Shown: positions 33,650 through 42,433, counted from the stretch's first letter. The stretch is 64,000 nucleotides of DNA from Paenibacillus beijingensis (GCF_000961095.1 NZ_CP011058.1:3499501-3563500), one strand, 5' to 3'. Numbers and translations are program-made. The notes: a model not told the origin generated them from the letters alone.

Positions 33650-34048
33650 CTACAGACGTTCGAAAAATGTAATGAGATTATTGTCCGGATCCAGGACGCC
33701 GAAATCGCGGACCCCCCATGGCCGGTCGCTCAGTTTCGCACGGGGATGCAAGATGCCCATGGGCTCAATTTCGTGATAAAGTTCGTCAACGCCTTCTACG
33801 CCGATCTGGCAGCTGGCCGTCCCGGCAATAAACGATTCGGCGCCTGAAACGACCGGCGATGAAGCGGTGCGGGCACGCCAGCTTTCATCGCTTGCAGCCC
33901 AAAGATGAATGCGGACATCGTTGCGCAGAAGAACCGCGAAGCCGTCTTCCTGGTGGACGATCGTGAAACCAAGGTTATCGCGATAAAAGTCAGCGCTGAG
34001 CGCAACGTTCCTTACAGGCAGGGCAGGGATAGCTTGCAGCATTTTCAT
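33650..34048 (-). CDS. VOC-fold protein (glyoxalase/bleomycin-resistance-like)
   Basis: 132 residues: MKMLQAIPALPVRNV...FYRDNLGFTIVHQEDGFAVLLRNDVRIHLW, then GVDELYHEIEPMGILHP and FGVLDPDNNLITFFE. The order and length match the BleT/bleomycin-binding type, a dimer that sequesters the drug, rather than a metal-using glyoxalase. The start at 34048 follows GGGGGGATCC. Drug binding is inferred from family only. It is convergent with the hydrolase, seven bases apart. Confidence 0.75.
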   Translation of the reverse strand: MKMLQAIPALPVRNVALSADFYRDNLGFTIVHQEDGFAVLLRNDVRIHLWAASDESWRARTASSPVVSGAESFIAGTASCQIGVEGVDELYHEIEPMGILHPRAKLSDRPWGVRDFGVLDPDNNLITFFERL

Positions 34049-34226
34049 CTGGATCCCCCCATTAAACTCTTCTCGTACTGCGATTACTTCACCACGCTCA
34101 CTGCAGTTTCCTGCTTTAGCGAGAAGGCCGGTGATTAACGATTCAAGACGGGAACATATTTCAACGCGGCACCGTCTGTAAAAGAAATAGGAAAGGGGCT
34201 GACCGACCATACCTGCCAAGCGGAAA

Positions 34227-34904
34227 ATGTTCATGCTGCTGCTTGTCGCTGCCGCCACCGCATTCGCCTCGGCTTGTACCAACGTCGTGGACGATGCAGC
34301 CAAGCGGAACGCCAACACCGTTCAGTCGAACGAGGGCGGGCAGACCGGGACTGCGCCTGAAGCAACGGAAACGGACCAACCCGGGAAGGATGCTGCTCAG
34401 GGCGCTTCGGGGCAATCTGAGGAATCCAGGGAATCTGGCATGAATAAGCAATTTCTGTTCGCCGACATTCCCGAATACGACGGCACGAACGAAATAAGCA
34501 TAACTTTGGACGGCAAGGAAACGAAAGCGGCGTTCCAAACCGATCCGATCAATTCCCCGTTCGGTTTCTTCATTCCTTCTGTTCTGGAACGACAAGATTT
34601 TGAAGATGGATCCGAATGGAGCTTCGAGTCACGAAACCGTCTTACGCTGCTGAAGTTCGACCAATTCGGAGTCAACGAAAGCGAATTGAAGCGAACCAAT
34701 GACCTCTTGCTTCCGTATGCCGAATACGTCGGATCGCAGCCGGAAGGCGGCGACAGCAGCGCGGTCATGACAAGCTATTTTGCCTTCGATTACAACGGCG
34801 AGAAGTACGGCATTTGCTTCCGTTATTTCAAGGACGATGAGCAGCGCGCCGTTCCGCTCTTTTTGGAGGTTATCCGCACGATCCGTCACGTCACGCTCCC
34901 CTAA
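34227..34904 (+). CDS. Putative lipoprotein of unknown function
   Basis: 225 residues. A hydrophobic N-terminus ends in the lipobox-like ASAC, followed by a Ser/Thr/Glu/Gly-rich linker (about 25-70) and a C-terminal domain (FLFADIPEYDGTNEISITLDGKE, DFEDGSEWSFESRNRLTLLKFDQFG) I do not recognise. Probably anchored on the outer face of the membrane. The basic n-region of the signal (PAKRK) is encoded just upstream of ATG 34227, after an in-frame ATA and a GGGG site, so the real start may be non-standard. Confidence 0.6.
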   Translation: MFMLLLVAAATAFASACTNVVDDAAKRNANTVQSNEGGQTGTAPEATETDQPGKDAAQGASGQSEESRESGMNKQFLFADIPEYDGTNEISITLDGKETKAAFQTDPINSPFGFFIPSVLERQDFEDGSEWSFESRNRLTLLKFDQFGVNESELKRTNDLLLPYAEYVGSQPEGGDSSAVMTSYFAFDYNGEKYGICFRYFKDDEQRAVPLFLEVIRTIRHVTLP

Positions 34905-34948
34905 AACCACAGACCAACGACCATTAACGGCCATTAACGACGATTGAA

Positions 34949-34981
34949 AAGACCGCGGCTTCGCGGTCTTGCCCGTTTTTT
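34949..34981 (+). terminator. Terminator of the lipoprotein gene
   Basis: AAGACCGCG (34949-34957) and CGCGGTCTT (34962-34970), then GCCCG and six T. Confidence 0.8.
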
Positions 34982-35008
34982 CTCCGTATGACAGCCTGAA
35001 TCAACGCG

Positions 35009-35190
35009 AGCGGACACAGAATCCGCTATATCCGTCTAATCACTCATTTTTTGCCTAAATACGGACTGACGATCCGTTATTGGCTGTGAATCTTCTCAAA
35101 TTGACTTAAGAATGATCAAATAACGGCTTCTCTGTCCGCGAATATTGCATGTAAGCGATCACAGCACGAAATAACGGCCTGACGGTCCAA
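35009..35190 (+). repeat. Array of four short palindromes (GCGGAC/GTCCGC type)
   Basis: AGCGGACACAGAATCCGCT (35009), TACGGACTGACGATCCGTT (about 35060), AACGGCTTCTCTGTCCGC (35122) and AACGGCCTGACGGTCC (35173) are spaced about 50-60 bp, with AT-rich linkers containing ATCAAATAACGG or CTAAATACGG. No gene occupies 34905-35439; the rest of the stretch holds the sulfate-operon promoter. Confidence 0.65.
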
Positions 35191-35299
35191 CTGCTTTGTT
35201 GATTGTAAGGTCTACCGCTCTTATTGCCCCTGAACTTTATCCAATCTCTGGTTCATAAATAATTCTGATAAAACCAATAAGTTAACCTGAAAAAAGTCG

Positions 35300-35329
35300 T
35301 TGACAAGGACACGGGCCTGCTGGTATTAT
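35300..35329 (+). promoter_or_regulatory. Promoter of the sulfate transport operon
   Basis: Perfect TTGACA (35300-35305), 18-bp spacer, TATTAT (35324-35329), about 110 bp before sbp. TAGGAATTT (35353-35361), about 20 bp after the start of transcription, resembles the right half of a CymR site, the cysteine-responsive repressor of sulfur genes in Firmicutes; the left half does not fit well. Confidence 0.6.
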
Positions 35330-35439
35330 TTCCACATAACCGACTAAACAAGTAGGAATTTAAGTTTTTTGTGACCGGACCAACCGGAGCAGGAGCGGAG
35401 ATTCGATTGTTTGGCAACAAACAAGGGGTGTGTTAAAAA

Positions 35440-36549
35440 ATGAAAAAATGGAATTTGATTCGTTCGTTTGCCGTCCTGCTGATCTTCTCGCTCGCTCTTA
35501 CAGCATGCGGCTCCGCCGGCTCGAATACGAACAAATCCGCGGGAAGCGGTACAACAGAACAAAACAGCTCCGCAACCACTGAAACGACAGCCGACAATAC
35601 CTCCGAGGCGAAACCGCCGGTCGAACTGCTTAACGTCTCTTACGATCCTACACGGGAATTATATGTTTCCTTTAACGAAGCATTCGCAGCTTATTGGAAA
35701 AATAAAACGGGCCAAGATGTGACGATCAAGCAATCGCACGGCGGCTCGGGCAAACAGAGCTTGTCGGTCATCGGCGGCCTGAAGGCAGACGTCGTGACGC
35801 TGGCGCTCGGGTACGATATCGATGCGATCGCGGACAAAGGGCTGCTGAACGCCGATTGGCAGACGAAGTTCGATCTGAACAGCTCGCCGTATACGTCAAC
35901 AATCGTATTCCTCGTCCGCAAGGGCAACCCGAAAGGCATTAAGGACTGGGGCGATTTGGTCAAGCCCGGTGTGCAGGTCATTACCCCGAACCCGAAAACG
36001 TCGGGCGGCGCCCGCTGGAACTACTTGGCCGCATGGGGATATGCGCAGAAGCAGGACAACAACGATGAAGCGAAGACGCTTGATTTCATCAAGAAGCTGT
36101 TCAAAAACGTACCGGTGCTCGATTCCGGCGCGCGCGGCGCAACGACGACGTTCACCGAACGCGGCATCGGCGATGTGCTGCTCGCCTGGGAGAATGAAGC
36201 GTTCCTGTCCCAGAAGGAGCTTGGCGACAAATTCGAAATCGTCTATCCTTCCGTCAGTATTTTAGCCGAGCCTCCGGTTGCCGTCGTCGACAAGGTGGTC
36301 GATCAGAAAGGCACTCGCGAAGTAGCCGAAGCGTACCTGGAATATTTATACACCGAAGAAGGGCAGACGATCGCCGCCGAGAACTTCTACCGTCCGACGC
36401 TGCAATCCGTCGCCGACAAATTCAAGGATCAATTCAAGCAGCTTGACTTGCTGACGATCGACAAAGACTTTGGCGGCTGGGCCGAAGCGCAGAAGAAGCA
36501 TTTTGCGGACGGCGGCACATTTGATCAGATTTATCAGCCGGGATCGTAA
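35440..36549 (+). CDS. sbp: Sulfate/thiosulfate ABC transporter substrate-binding lipoprotein
   Basis: 369 residues. Signal peptide with lipobox LTACGS, a Ser/Thr-rich linker, then the sulfate-binding fold: NVSYDPTRELYVSFNEAF, QSHGGSGKQSLSVI, VTLALGYDIDAI, NPKTSGGARWNYLAAWGYA. These are strongly conserved in Sbp/CysP. It captures sulfate outside the membrane and passes it to CysT/CysW. First gene of the operon; ribosome site AAGGGGTGTG. Confidence 0.9.
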   Translation: MKKWNLIRSFAVLLIFSLALTACGSAGSNTNKSAGSGTTEQNSSATTETTADNTSEAKPPVELLNVSYDPTRELYVSFNEAFAAYWKNKTGQDVTIKQSHGGSGKQSLSVIGGLKADVVTLALGYDIDAIADKGLLNADWQTKFDLNSSPYTSTIVFLVRKGNPKGIKDWGDLVKPGVQVITPNPKTSGGARWNYLAAWGYAQKQDNNDEAKTLDFIKKLFKNVPVLDSGARGATTTFTERGIGDVLLAWENEAFLSQKELGDKFEIVYPSVSILAEPPVAVVDKVVDQKGTREVAEAYLEYLYTEEGQTIAAENFYRPTLQSVADKFKDQFKQLDLLTIDKDFGGWAEAQKKHFADGGTFDQIYQPGS

Positions 36550-36578
36550 GCCGGCGGAAGATGAGGAGCTGACTTCAC

Positions 36579-37412
36579 ATGAAAGGTTCCCGAGCGAAGA
36601 GCGTCCTTCCGGGCTTCGGATTGTCGATGGGAATTACGGTGTTTTACCTTTGCGTCATGGTGCTCATTCCGCTGTCTTGCGTCTTTCTCAAGACAGCGGA
36701 GCTCAGCTGGAGCGAGTTCTGGCAGACGGTTACGAATCCGCGCGTCGTGGCTTCGTTCCGGATCAGCTTTGTGACCTCTTTTATCGCCGCTTTCATTAAT
36801 TTATTTTTCGGACTCATTATCGCCTGGGTGCTCGTCCGTTACCGCTTTCCGGGGAAAAAGATCGTCGACGCGCTCGTTGATCTGCCGTTTGCGCTGCCGA
36901 CCGCTGTGGCGGGCGTGGCGCTCACCACAATCTATGCGCCAAACGGCTGGATCGGCAAGCTGATGGAGCCGCTCGGATTCAAGATCGCTTTTACGCCGCT
37001 TGGCATTACAATTGCGCTGATGTTTATCGGACTGCCGTTTATCATCCGGACCGTGCAGCCGGTGCTGCAGGATATGGAGCAGGAAACGGAAGAGGCCGCG
37101 GTCATGCTGGGCGCGTACCGCTGGAGGACGTTCCGCAAAGTGGTGCTGCCCGAGCTTGTGCCGGCGCTGCTGACCGGCTTTGCGCTCGCCTTCGCCAGAG
37201 GCGTCGGCGAGTACGGCTCGGTCGTCTTCATTTCCGGCAACATGCCGATGAAGACGGAAATTGCGCCGCTGCTCATCATGTCGCAGCTGGAGCAGTTCGA
37301 ATACGGCAAAGCGACGGCGATCGCGCTTGTCATGCTTGTCATTTCGTTTCTCATGCTGCTCGTGATCAATATGGTGCAGTGGCGGGTCAACCGGCGCGTC
37401 GCCGCCAGCTGA
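36579..37412 (+). CDS. cysT: Sulfate ABC transporter permease CysT (CysU)
   Basis: 277 residues, six membrane helices, with the permease EAA loop EEAAVMLGAYRWRTFRKVVLPEL and the CysT signature FARGVGEYGSVVFISGN. It pairs with CysW to form the sulfate channel. GAGGAG precedes ATG 36579, 30 bp after sbp. Confidence 0.9.
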   Translation: MKGSRAKSVLPGFGLSMGITVFYLCVMVLIPLSCVFLKTAELSWSEFWQTVTNPRVVASFRISFVTSFIAAFINLFFGLIIAWVLVRYRFPGKKIVDALVDLPFALPTAVAGVALTTIYAPNGWIGKLMEPLGFKIAFTPLGITIALMFIGLPFIIRTVQPVLQDMEQETEEAAVMLGAYRWRTFRKVVLPELVPALLTGFALAFARGVGEYGSVVFISGNMPMKTEIAPLLIMSQLEQFEYGKATAIALVMLVISFLMLLVINMVQWRVNRRVAAS

Positions 37413-37463
37413 AATTCGCTTTAAACATGATTTGTTTTGGTCAAAACTGAAGGAGGCTGAAAT

Positions 37464-38354
37464 ATGGCCGGAGCCGTCACCGTCCGTTTGTCGGAAGAAG
37501 CTTCGCACAGGCCGAAGCATATTACCGAATCGGGCCCCGTAAAGTGGCTGCTGATTGGAATCGCGTTTCTGTTCCTGACTCTTATCGTTATCCTGCCGCT
37601 TATTACCGTCATTACGGAATCGTTCAAAAAAGGCGTCGACGTCTATTTCGCCGCCCTGCAGGACCCGGACGCGCTGGCGGCGCTGAAGCTGACGCTGCTC
37701 GTCGCCGGCATCGCCGTACCGCTCAATACGATCTTTGGCGTAGCGGCGGCGTGGCTGATCGCGAAATTTCCGTTCCGCGGCAAAAACACGCTGCTGACTC
37801 TGATCGATTTGCCGTTTTCGGTATCTCCGGTTATCGCCGGCCTGGTGTTCGTGCTGCTGTTCGGGGCGCAGGGATATTTGGGACCGTGGCTTGACGAGCG
37901 CAACATCCAGATTGTCTTTGCCGTCCCCGGCATCGTGCTGGCCACCATTTTCGTTACGTTTCCGTTTGTCGCCCGGGAGCTCGTCCCGCTCATGCAGGCG
38001 CAAGGGACGCAGGACGAGGAGGCGGCGGCAAGCTTGGGCGCGGGAGGCTGGCAAATTTTTTGGCGGGTGACGCTGCCTAATATTAAGTGGGGGCTGCTGT
38101 ACGGCGTCATCTTGTGTAACGCCCGCGCCATGGGCGAGTTCGGCGCCGTGTCGGTCGTGTCGGGGCATATTCGCGGAGAGACGAACACGCTGCCGCTGCA
38201 TATCGAAATTTTATATAACGAATATGCCTTCTCCGCCTCGTTCGCGGTCGCATCGCTGCTGATGCTGCTGGCGCTGCTGACGCTGGCCGTGAAAGGGTTC
38301 GTGGAATGGAGAACCGCCGCGCTGGGGCGGAATACAACAAAATCGGAGGGATAG
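37464..38354 (+). CDS. cysW: Sulfate ABC transporter permease CysW
   Basis: 296 residues, six membrane helices, EAA loop DEEAAASLGAGGWQIFWRVTLPNI and the CysW signature NARAMGEFGAVSVVSGHIRGETNTLPLHIEI. AAGGAGG precedes ATG 37464. In most bacteria cysA (the ATPase) follows; here a small YezD-type gene does, and no ATPase gene lies in the operon. Confidence 0.9.
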   Translation: MAGAVTVRLSEEASHRPKHITESGPVKWLLIGIAFLFLTLIVILPLITVITESFKKGVDVYFAALQDPDALAALKLTLLVAGIAVPLNTIFGVAAAWLIAKFPFRGKNTLLTLIDLPFSVSPVIAGLVFVLLFGAQGYLGPWLDERNIQIVFAVPGIVLATIFVTFPFVARELVPLMQAQGTQDEEAAASLGAGGWQIFWRVTLPNIKWGLLYGVILCNARAMGEFGAVSVVSGHIRGETNTLPLHIEILYNEYAFSASFAVASLLMLLALLTLAVKGFVEWRTAALGRNTTKSEG

Positions 38355-38357
38355 CAT

Positions 38358-38546
38358 ATGGCAAAACCGCTGGAAATTGATGAGGCTTGGATCGACCGGA
38401 TCGCCGACCAGGTGAATGGTCTGGAGTACGGTTCGGTACTGATCACGGTGCATGACGGACGCATAGTGCAGATTGACCGGACGGAGCGCAAGCGTTACGA
38501 CGCCGCTGCCCTTACCCGTCAGGAAAACTCCGCTTCAGCGAAATAA
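38358..38546 (+). CDS. yezD: YezD-family small protein (DUF2292)
   Basis: 62 residues: EAWIDRIADQVNGLEYGSVLITVHDGRIVQIDRTERKR is the conserved DUF2292 core. Such proteins are often encoded in sulfur-assimilation operons of Firmicutes, with unknown role. GGAGGG precedes the ATG, 3 bp after cysW, so it is surely in the operon. A strong terminator follows. Confidence 0.85.
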   Translation: MAKPLEIDEAWIDRIADQVNGLEYGSVLITVHDGRIVQIDRTERKRYDAAALTRQENSASAK

Positions 38547-38604
38547 TGCAAGAAGCCCGTCCGTTGATGGAACAAAAGATGAAAACTAAACCGTTGAAAC
38601 CGAA

Positions 38605-38646
38605 AATCCCTGCCGCTTCCAGGAAGCTCCGGCAGGGATTTTTTTT
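38605..38646 (+). terminator. Terminator of the sulfate operon
   Basis: AATCCCTGCCG (38605-38615) and CGGCAGGGATT (38630-38640) followed by eight T. It also lies just past the convergent DUF898 gene. Confidence 0.9.
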
Positions 38647-38667
38647 ACAGCCCGAATCGGTCATGTA

Positions 38668-39024
38668 TTACATGAAGTAAGTATTTTTCGTTTTCCATTC
38701 TTTAAGCTTGATCGACAACCAAAAAGAATAGATGCCTAAAGTTACAATCGTAAGCAAAAACCATTTGATCCACTGTCCAAACAGACTAATCGCCGTTCCT
38801 TCAAAACGGAGCCGCCGCCCCTCTATAACGGTGTGCTCGATTTCCCATTTGTAAATCATCGTGATGCTCCAAGGATAACAAATGCCAAATGTGATGATCG
38901 TAACAAACCAACCGGCAATGTATAGACCGATGAGTTGTCGGAGCTTCCCGTCAAAATAGGATTGAATCTCCAGTCTGGCTGGCTGTGGCGCAGCATCATT
39001 GACGCTTGCCATATTGAAGCTCAT
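38668..39024 (-). CDS. DUF898 (YjgN-type) membrane protein
   Basis: 118 residues, two clear membrane segments each containing the repeat motif TLGI(C/Y)xxW: VTIITFGICYPWSITM and LLTIVTLGIYSFWLSI, with EHTVIEGRRLRFEGTAISLFGQWIKW between. This is the DUF898 core. Function unknown. GGAGG six bases before ATG 39024 fixes the start. Confidence 0.8.
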   Translation of the reverse strand: MSFNMASVNDAAPQPARLEIQSYFDGKLRQLIGLYIAGWFVTIITFGICYPWSITMIYKWEIEHTVIEGRRLRFEGTAISLFGQWIKWFLLTIVTLGIYSFWLSIKLKEWKTKNTYFM

Positions 39025-39107
39025 TCAACCTCCGCCCTTCTCCCTTGATTTCCGTAATTTGATTCGACTTCCGGGACTAATTTCCTGCAAAAAACGAATG
39101 AAACAAG

Positions 39108-39136
39108 AAAAATCCCCACTAGCCGTGCCAGCGGGT
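39108..39136 (-). terminator. Terminator-like hairpin after the decayed DUF1801 gene
   Basis: On the minus strand CCCGCTGGCA and TAGTGGG arms are followed by GATTTTTC; stem is imperfect. Confidence 0.4.
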
Positions 39137-39172
39137 ATTCATCCGTGCGACCTTTGGTCGATTGCTTTGCTC

Positions 39173-39424
39173 TTATGAACTTGTCACTTCCACCCATTTA
39201 ACGAACACTTCGGTAAGCTTTTGTTTCTTGGCTTGCACATCATTCATGTCGGTCAATTTAACGATCGCTCTGTCAACAGAAACTCGGCGCATTCCATTTT
39301 ATGTGTTCGGTAATTTGGCTATTTGCACTTAAAATGATTTTTCGAAACTCCTCTATTTCCTGCTTCAGAGATGTTCGAGATGATTCATGAATTCCATGAC
39401 TTGTTGATGACCGGATAATTTCAT
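39173..39424 (-). pseudogene. DUF1801 (YdhG-like) protein remnant
   Basis: The minus strand starts well (GGAGG then ATG at 39424: KLSGHQQVMEFMNHLEH), meets a stop, and continues in another frame as KQEIEEFRKIILSANSQITEHIKWNAPSFC, then after a further break as VKLTDMNDVQAKKQKLTEVFVKWVEVTS to the stop at 39173. These pieces follow the DUF1801 order, but about 45 residues of the middle are missing. One frameshift and one deletion make it non-functional. Confidence 0.7.
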
Positions 39425-39578
39425 TGATTGCTTGCCTCCTGAGAACTTAAGGAACATTGATCGATTGTCATTCGATTCGAAATTCAACAATGAAGTTAAC
39501 CGATTGATGCAGCAAAAAAAGAAAGCGGTTACGGAAACGGTGACTAATAGGTGAAGGTTAACAGGTCTGAGCAGGGGA

Positions 39579-39731
39579 TCAGGAGATCAAGTACTTGATC
39601 ACGACGGCAGCGGCAAACACGATAATCATAAAAGCGGACATACCGACGGCGCCCATCATGAGATCGCCCAAATCATCGCGCGGCTCCTCGTTCACATGCT
39701 CGCGCGGATCGCGGACATTAGCGTTATCCAT
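39579..39731 (-). CDS. Small single-helix membrane protein (YqzM-like)
   Basis: 50 residues: NANVRDPREHVNEEPRDDLGD, an acidic cytosolic part, then one membrane helix (MSAFMIIVFAAAVVIKYLI). The layout resembles YqzM-type small proteins of Bacillales. GGAGG lies before ATG 39731. Function unknown. Monocistronic by position, divergent from uvrC. Confidence 0.7.
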   Translation of the reverse strand: MDNANVRDPREHVNEEPRDDLGDLMMGAVGMSAFMIIVFAAAVVIKYLIS

Positions 39732-40015
39732 CGAACATACCTCCCCGGGACGCGGTCCAACGACTGGAGCGACTCTCCCGTCTTTGCCGCCATCCGTAAA
39801 TGGTTGATCTACAGCTACAGTATACCCAACTTACCCGGAATCTGTAAACGGCGGCTTTGGCCGGCAGCCTGATTTGACCCAGGCGATTGCCGAGCTCGTT
39901 TACAGCAGGTGATGAGAGTTGATGCTGGCGGGATACCGAACGCTTGCTCCCTGTGCTAAAATAAGTGTGAGGCGTTTAAGACGTTTTGAAAGAAAGGTGG
40001 TCGGTGAAACGAAAG

Positions 40016-42064
40016 ATGGACACGATTCGGGGCAAGCTTGCGCTGCTTCCGGACCAGCCGGGCTGTTACTTGATGAAGAACGGGGAAGGCGACATCATAT
40101 ATGTCGGCAAGGCGAAGGTTCTCAAAAACCGCGTCCGGTCTTATTTTAACGGTACCCATAACGGGAAAACACAGCGGCTTGTTTCGGAAATCCGCGATTT
40201 TGAATATATCGTCACCTCCAGCAACATGGAGGCGCTTATTCTGGAATGCAACCTGATCAAAAAATATCATCCGCGGTACAACGTGCTGTTAAAGGATGAC
40301 AAGTCGTTTCCTTATATTAAAATTACGAATGAAACCCACCCGCGACTGGAAGTGACGCGGCGCATCGTGAAGGATAAAGGCAAATATTTCGGTCCGTACC
40401 CGAATGCGTTCGCCGCCCAGCAGACGAAGAAGCTGCTGGATCGGCTGTACCCGCTGCGCAAATGCAAAAGCCTCCCGGACAAAGTGTGCCTGTACTATCA
40501 TATGGGCCAATGCGTCGCCCCGTGCGAGTTCGAGGTGGAGCCGGGAACGTACGAAGCGATGGTGCAGGAGATCAGCCGTTTCTTGAACGGCGGCCACGAT
40601 GAGGTGAAGGCGGAGCTGCAACGCAAGATGGAAGCGGCGGCGGAATCGCTGGAATTCGAGCGGGCGAAGGAATACCGGGATCAAATGACGGCGATCGACG
40701 CGGTGATGGAAAAGCAAAAAATTACGCTGGCCGACGCGATGGACCGGGATGTGTTCGGCTACGCCGTGGACAAAGGCTGGATGTGCGTGCAAATTTTGTA
40801 CATGCGCCAAGGCAAGCTGATCGGACGCCATGCGTCTTCCTTTCCTTATTACGGGGAGGCGTACGACGATTTCATCACGTTCGTGACGCAGTATTACAGC
40901 GACAACCCGGCGCTGCCGAAGGAAATTTTGCTGCCGGCTCCGCAAGAGGAGCAAGGCGGAGCGGCAGCTTCGGTGTCGGGATCCGGCGCGTATGGCGAGG
41001 CGAGTGACGGCGCCCGGGAGCGGGAGCATGCGGCCGCTGCAGCCGCGGAACCCAGAGCGAATGCCGAGTCCAGTGGCGATGCAAGGGAGCATGCGGCCGC
41101 TTCGGCCGCTCCCGCGGCGGAAGGCGGGGCGGAACCGGCCGCACCGAATGAGGGCGATGAATCCGCGGGAATAGCTTCCCCAGCCGAGGAAGAACATGCC
41201 CCCGGTTCCCATGCCGATGATGTCCGTTCCACGCTGCAGTCGTGGCTGAAAGTAAAGGTATACATGCCGCAGCGTGGACGGAAGCGGGAAGTGGTCGCGA
41301 TGGCGGTCGACAACGCGAAGGTGACGCTCGACGAGAAGTTCCGGCTGATCGAACGGGACGAGGAGCGGAGCGTGAAAGCGTCGGGCGGTCTGGCCCGTTA
41401 CTTGGGGCTGGAGACGATCCGCCGCATCGAAGCGTTCGACAACTCCAACATTCAAGGGACGAACCCGGTATCGGCAATGGTCGTCTTCACCGACGGCAAG
41501 CCGGACCGCAAGGAATACCGCAAATACAAGGTGCGCACGGTGCAGGGGCCCGACGATTATGAAACGATGCGGGAAGTGATCCGCCGCCGGTACGAGCGGG
41601 TGCTCAAGGAAGGGCTGGAGATGCCCGACCTGATCGTCGTGGACGGCGGCAAAGGCCAAATTTCCGCCGCCATCGACGTGCTGGAAAATGAACTGGGCCT
41701 CTATTTGCCCGTTTGCGGCCTTGTGAAGGACGCCAAGCACAAGACGGCCCAGCTGATGACGGGAGACCCGCCGGAGGCGGTGCCGCTGCCGCGCGACAGC
41801 CAGGAATTTTATTTGCTGCAGCGCATCCAGGACGAGGTGCACCGCTTTGCCATCTCGTTTCACCGCGAGCAGCGCGGCAAATCGATGGTGGCGTCCCGGC
41901 TCGACGCCATCCCCGGCATCGGGGAGAAGCGGCGCAAGCTGCTGCTTAAGCATTTCGGCTCGCTCAAAAAAATTCGCGAGGCGTCCATCGAGGACTTCCG
42001 TCCGCTGTCGATCGGCGACAAGCTGGCGGCGCAAATTTTGGAGGCGCTGAACGAAGAGGAATAG
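40016..42064 (+). CDS. uvrC: Excinuclease ABC subunit C with a low-complexity insertion
   Basis: 682 residues; UvrC makes both cuts in nucleotide excision repair. GIY-YIG nuclease at the N-terminus (PDQPGCYLMKNGEGDIIYVGKAKVLKNRVRSYF), Cys cluster, UVR motif (LQRKMEAAAESLEFERAKEYRDQM) for UvrB, then the RNase H-like domain (FDNSNIQGTNPVSAMVVF, DLIVVDGGKGQ) and the helix-hairpin-helix pair (LDAIPGIGEKRRKLLLKHFG). About residues 305-400 are an Ala/Glu/Gly/Ser/His-rich insertion between UVR and the RNase H domain, making it some 80-90 residues longer than usual. ATG 40016 fits the family N-terminus; a GTG at 40004 is possible. Confidence 0.9.
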   Translation: MDTIRGKLALLPDQPGCYLMKNGEGDIIYVGKAKVLKNRVRSYFNGTHNGKTQRLVSEIRDFEYIVTSSNMEALILECNLIKKYHPRYNVLLKDDKSFPYIKITNETHPRLEVTRRIVKDKGKYFGPYPNAFAAQQTKKLLDRLYPLRKCKSLPDKVCLYYHMGQCVAPCEFEVEPGTYEAMVQEISRFLNGGHDEVKAELQRKMEAAAESLEFERAKEYRDQMTAIDAVMEKQKITLADAMDRDVFGYAVDKGWMCVQILYMRQGKLIGRHASSFPYYGEAYDDFITFVTQYYSDNPALPKEILLPAPQEEQGGAAASVSGSGAYGEASDGAREREHAAAAAAEPRANAESSGDAREHAAASAAPAAEGGAEPAAPNEGDESAGIASPAEEEHAPGSHADDVRSTLQSWLKVKVYMPQRGRKREVVAMAVDNAKVTLDEKFRLIERDEERSVKASGGLARYLGLETIRRIEAFDNSNIQGTNPVSAMVVFTDGKPDRKEYRKYKVRTVQGPDDYETMREVIRRRYERVLKEGLEMPDLIVVDGGKGQISAAIDVLENELGLYLPVCGLVKDAKHKTAQLMTGDPPEAVPLPRDSQEFYLLQRIQDEVHRFAISFHREQRGKSMVASRLDAIPGIGEKRRKLLLKHFGSLKKIREASIEDFRPLSIGDKLAAQILEALNEEE

Positions 42065-42098
42065 GCAACGCGGAGTCGGAGGTCCTTTCCTCGTTAAA

Positions 42099-42255
42099 CC
42101 TGCAACGGTGCAGAGAATACCTGTAACAGAGTGGTGGAGGTTTTTCGACCGAAATTGCATGTCTTGAGAGAATACCTGCGATTGTGCAGGTATTATCGAT
42201 CGAAATCGCATGAATAGAGAAAATGCCTGCGATGGTGCAGGAATTACGGGCTACA
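42099..42255 (+). repeat. Degenerate 50-53-bp tandem repeat with CCTGC/GCAGG palindromes
   Basis: Units begin GAGAATACCTG (about 42113), GAGAATACCTGCGAT (about 42168) and GAAAATGCCTGCGAT (about 42218). Each has a CCTGC-N5-GCAGG-type palindrome and a following CGACCGAAATTGCATG-like segment, which fades in the last unit. No gene lies in 42065-42649; the remainder holds a terminator. Confidence 0.6.
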
Positions 42256-42393
42256 ATGGTCTGAACGTGAGATCGGGTCAACAATAAAAGCACTTTTGCA
42301 GGAATTTTATCGTAATCAATAAATAAAATGAAAAAAGATGTACGAACGCATCATTTTCAACAATCACCCCTTCGTTCAAAGCGATAAAGCCGA

Positions 42394-42433
42394 ACGAACC
42401 GGCCAAGGATAGCCCCTTGATCGGTTCGTTTTT
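42394..42433 (+). terminator. Terminator downstream of uvrC
   Basis: ACGAACCGGCCAAGG and CCTTGATCGGTTCGT arms followed by TTTTT. Nearly the same stem as at 12521-12555. Confidence 0.7.

Noticed and set aside
35290..35430. SAM (S-box) riboswitch before the sulfate operon
   Set aside because: The leader is too short and lacks the S-box core; a CymR-like half-site is the better explanation.
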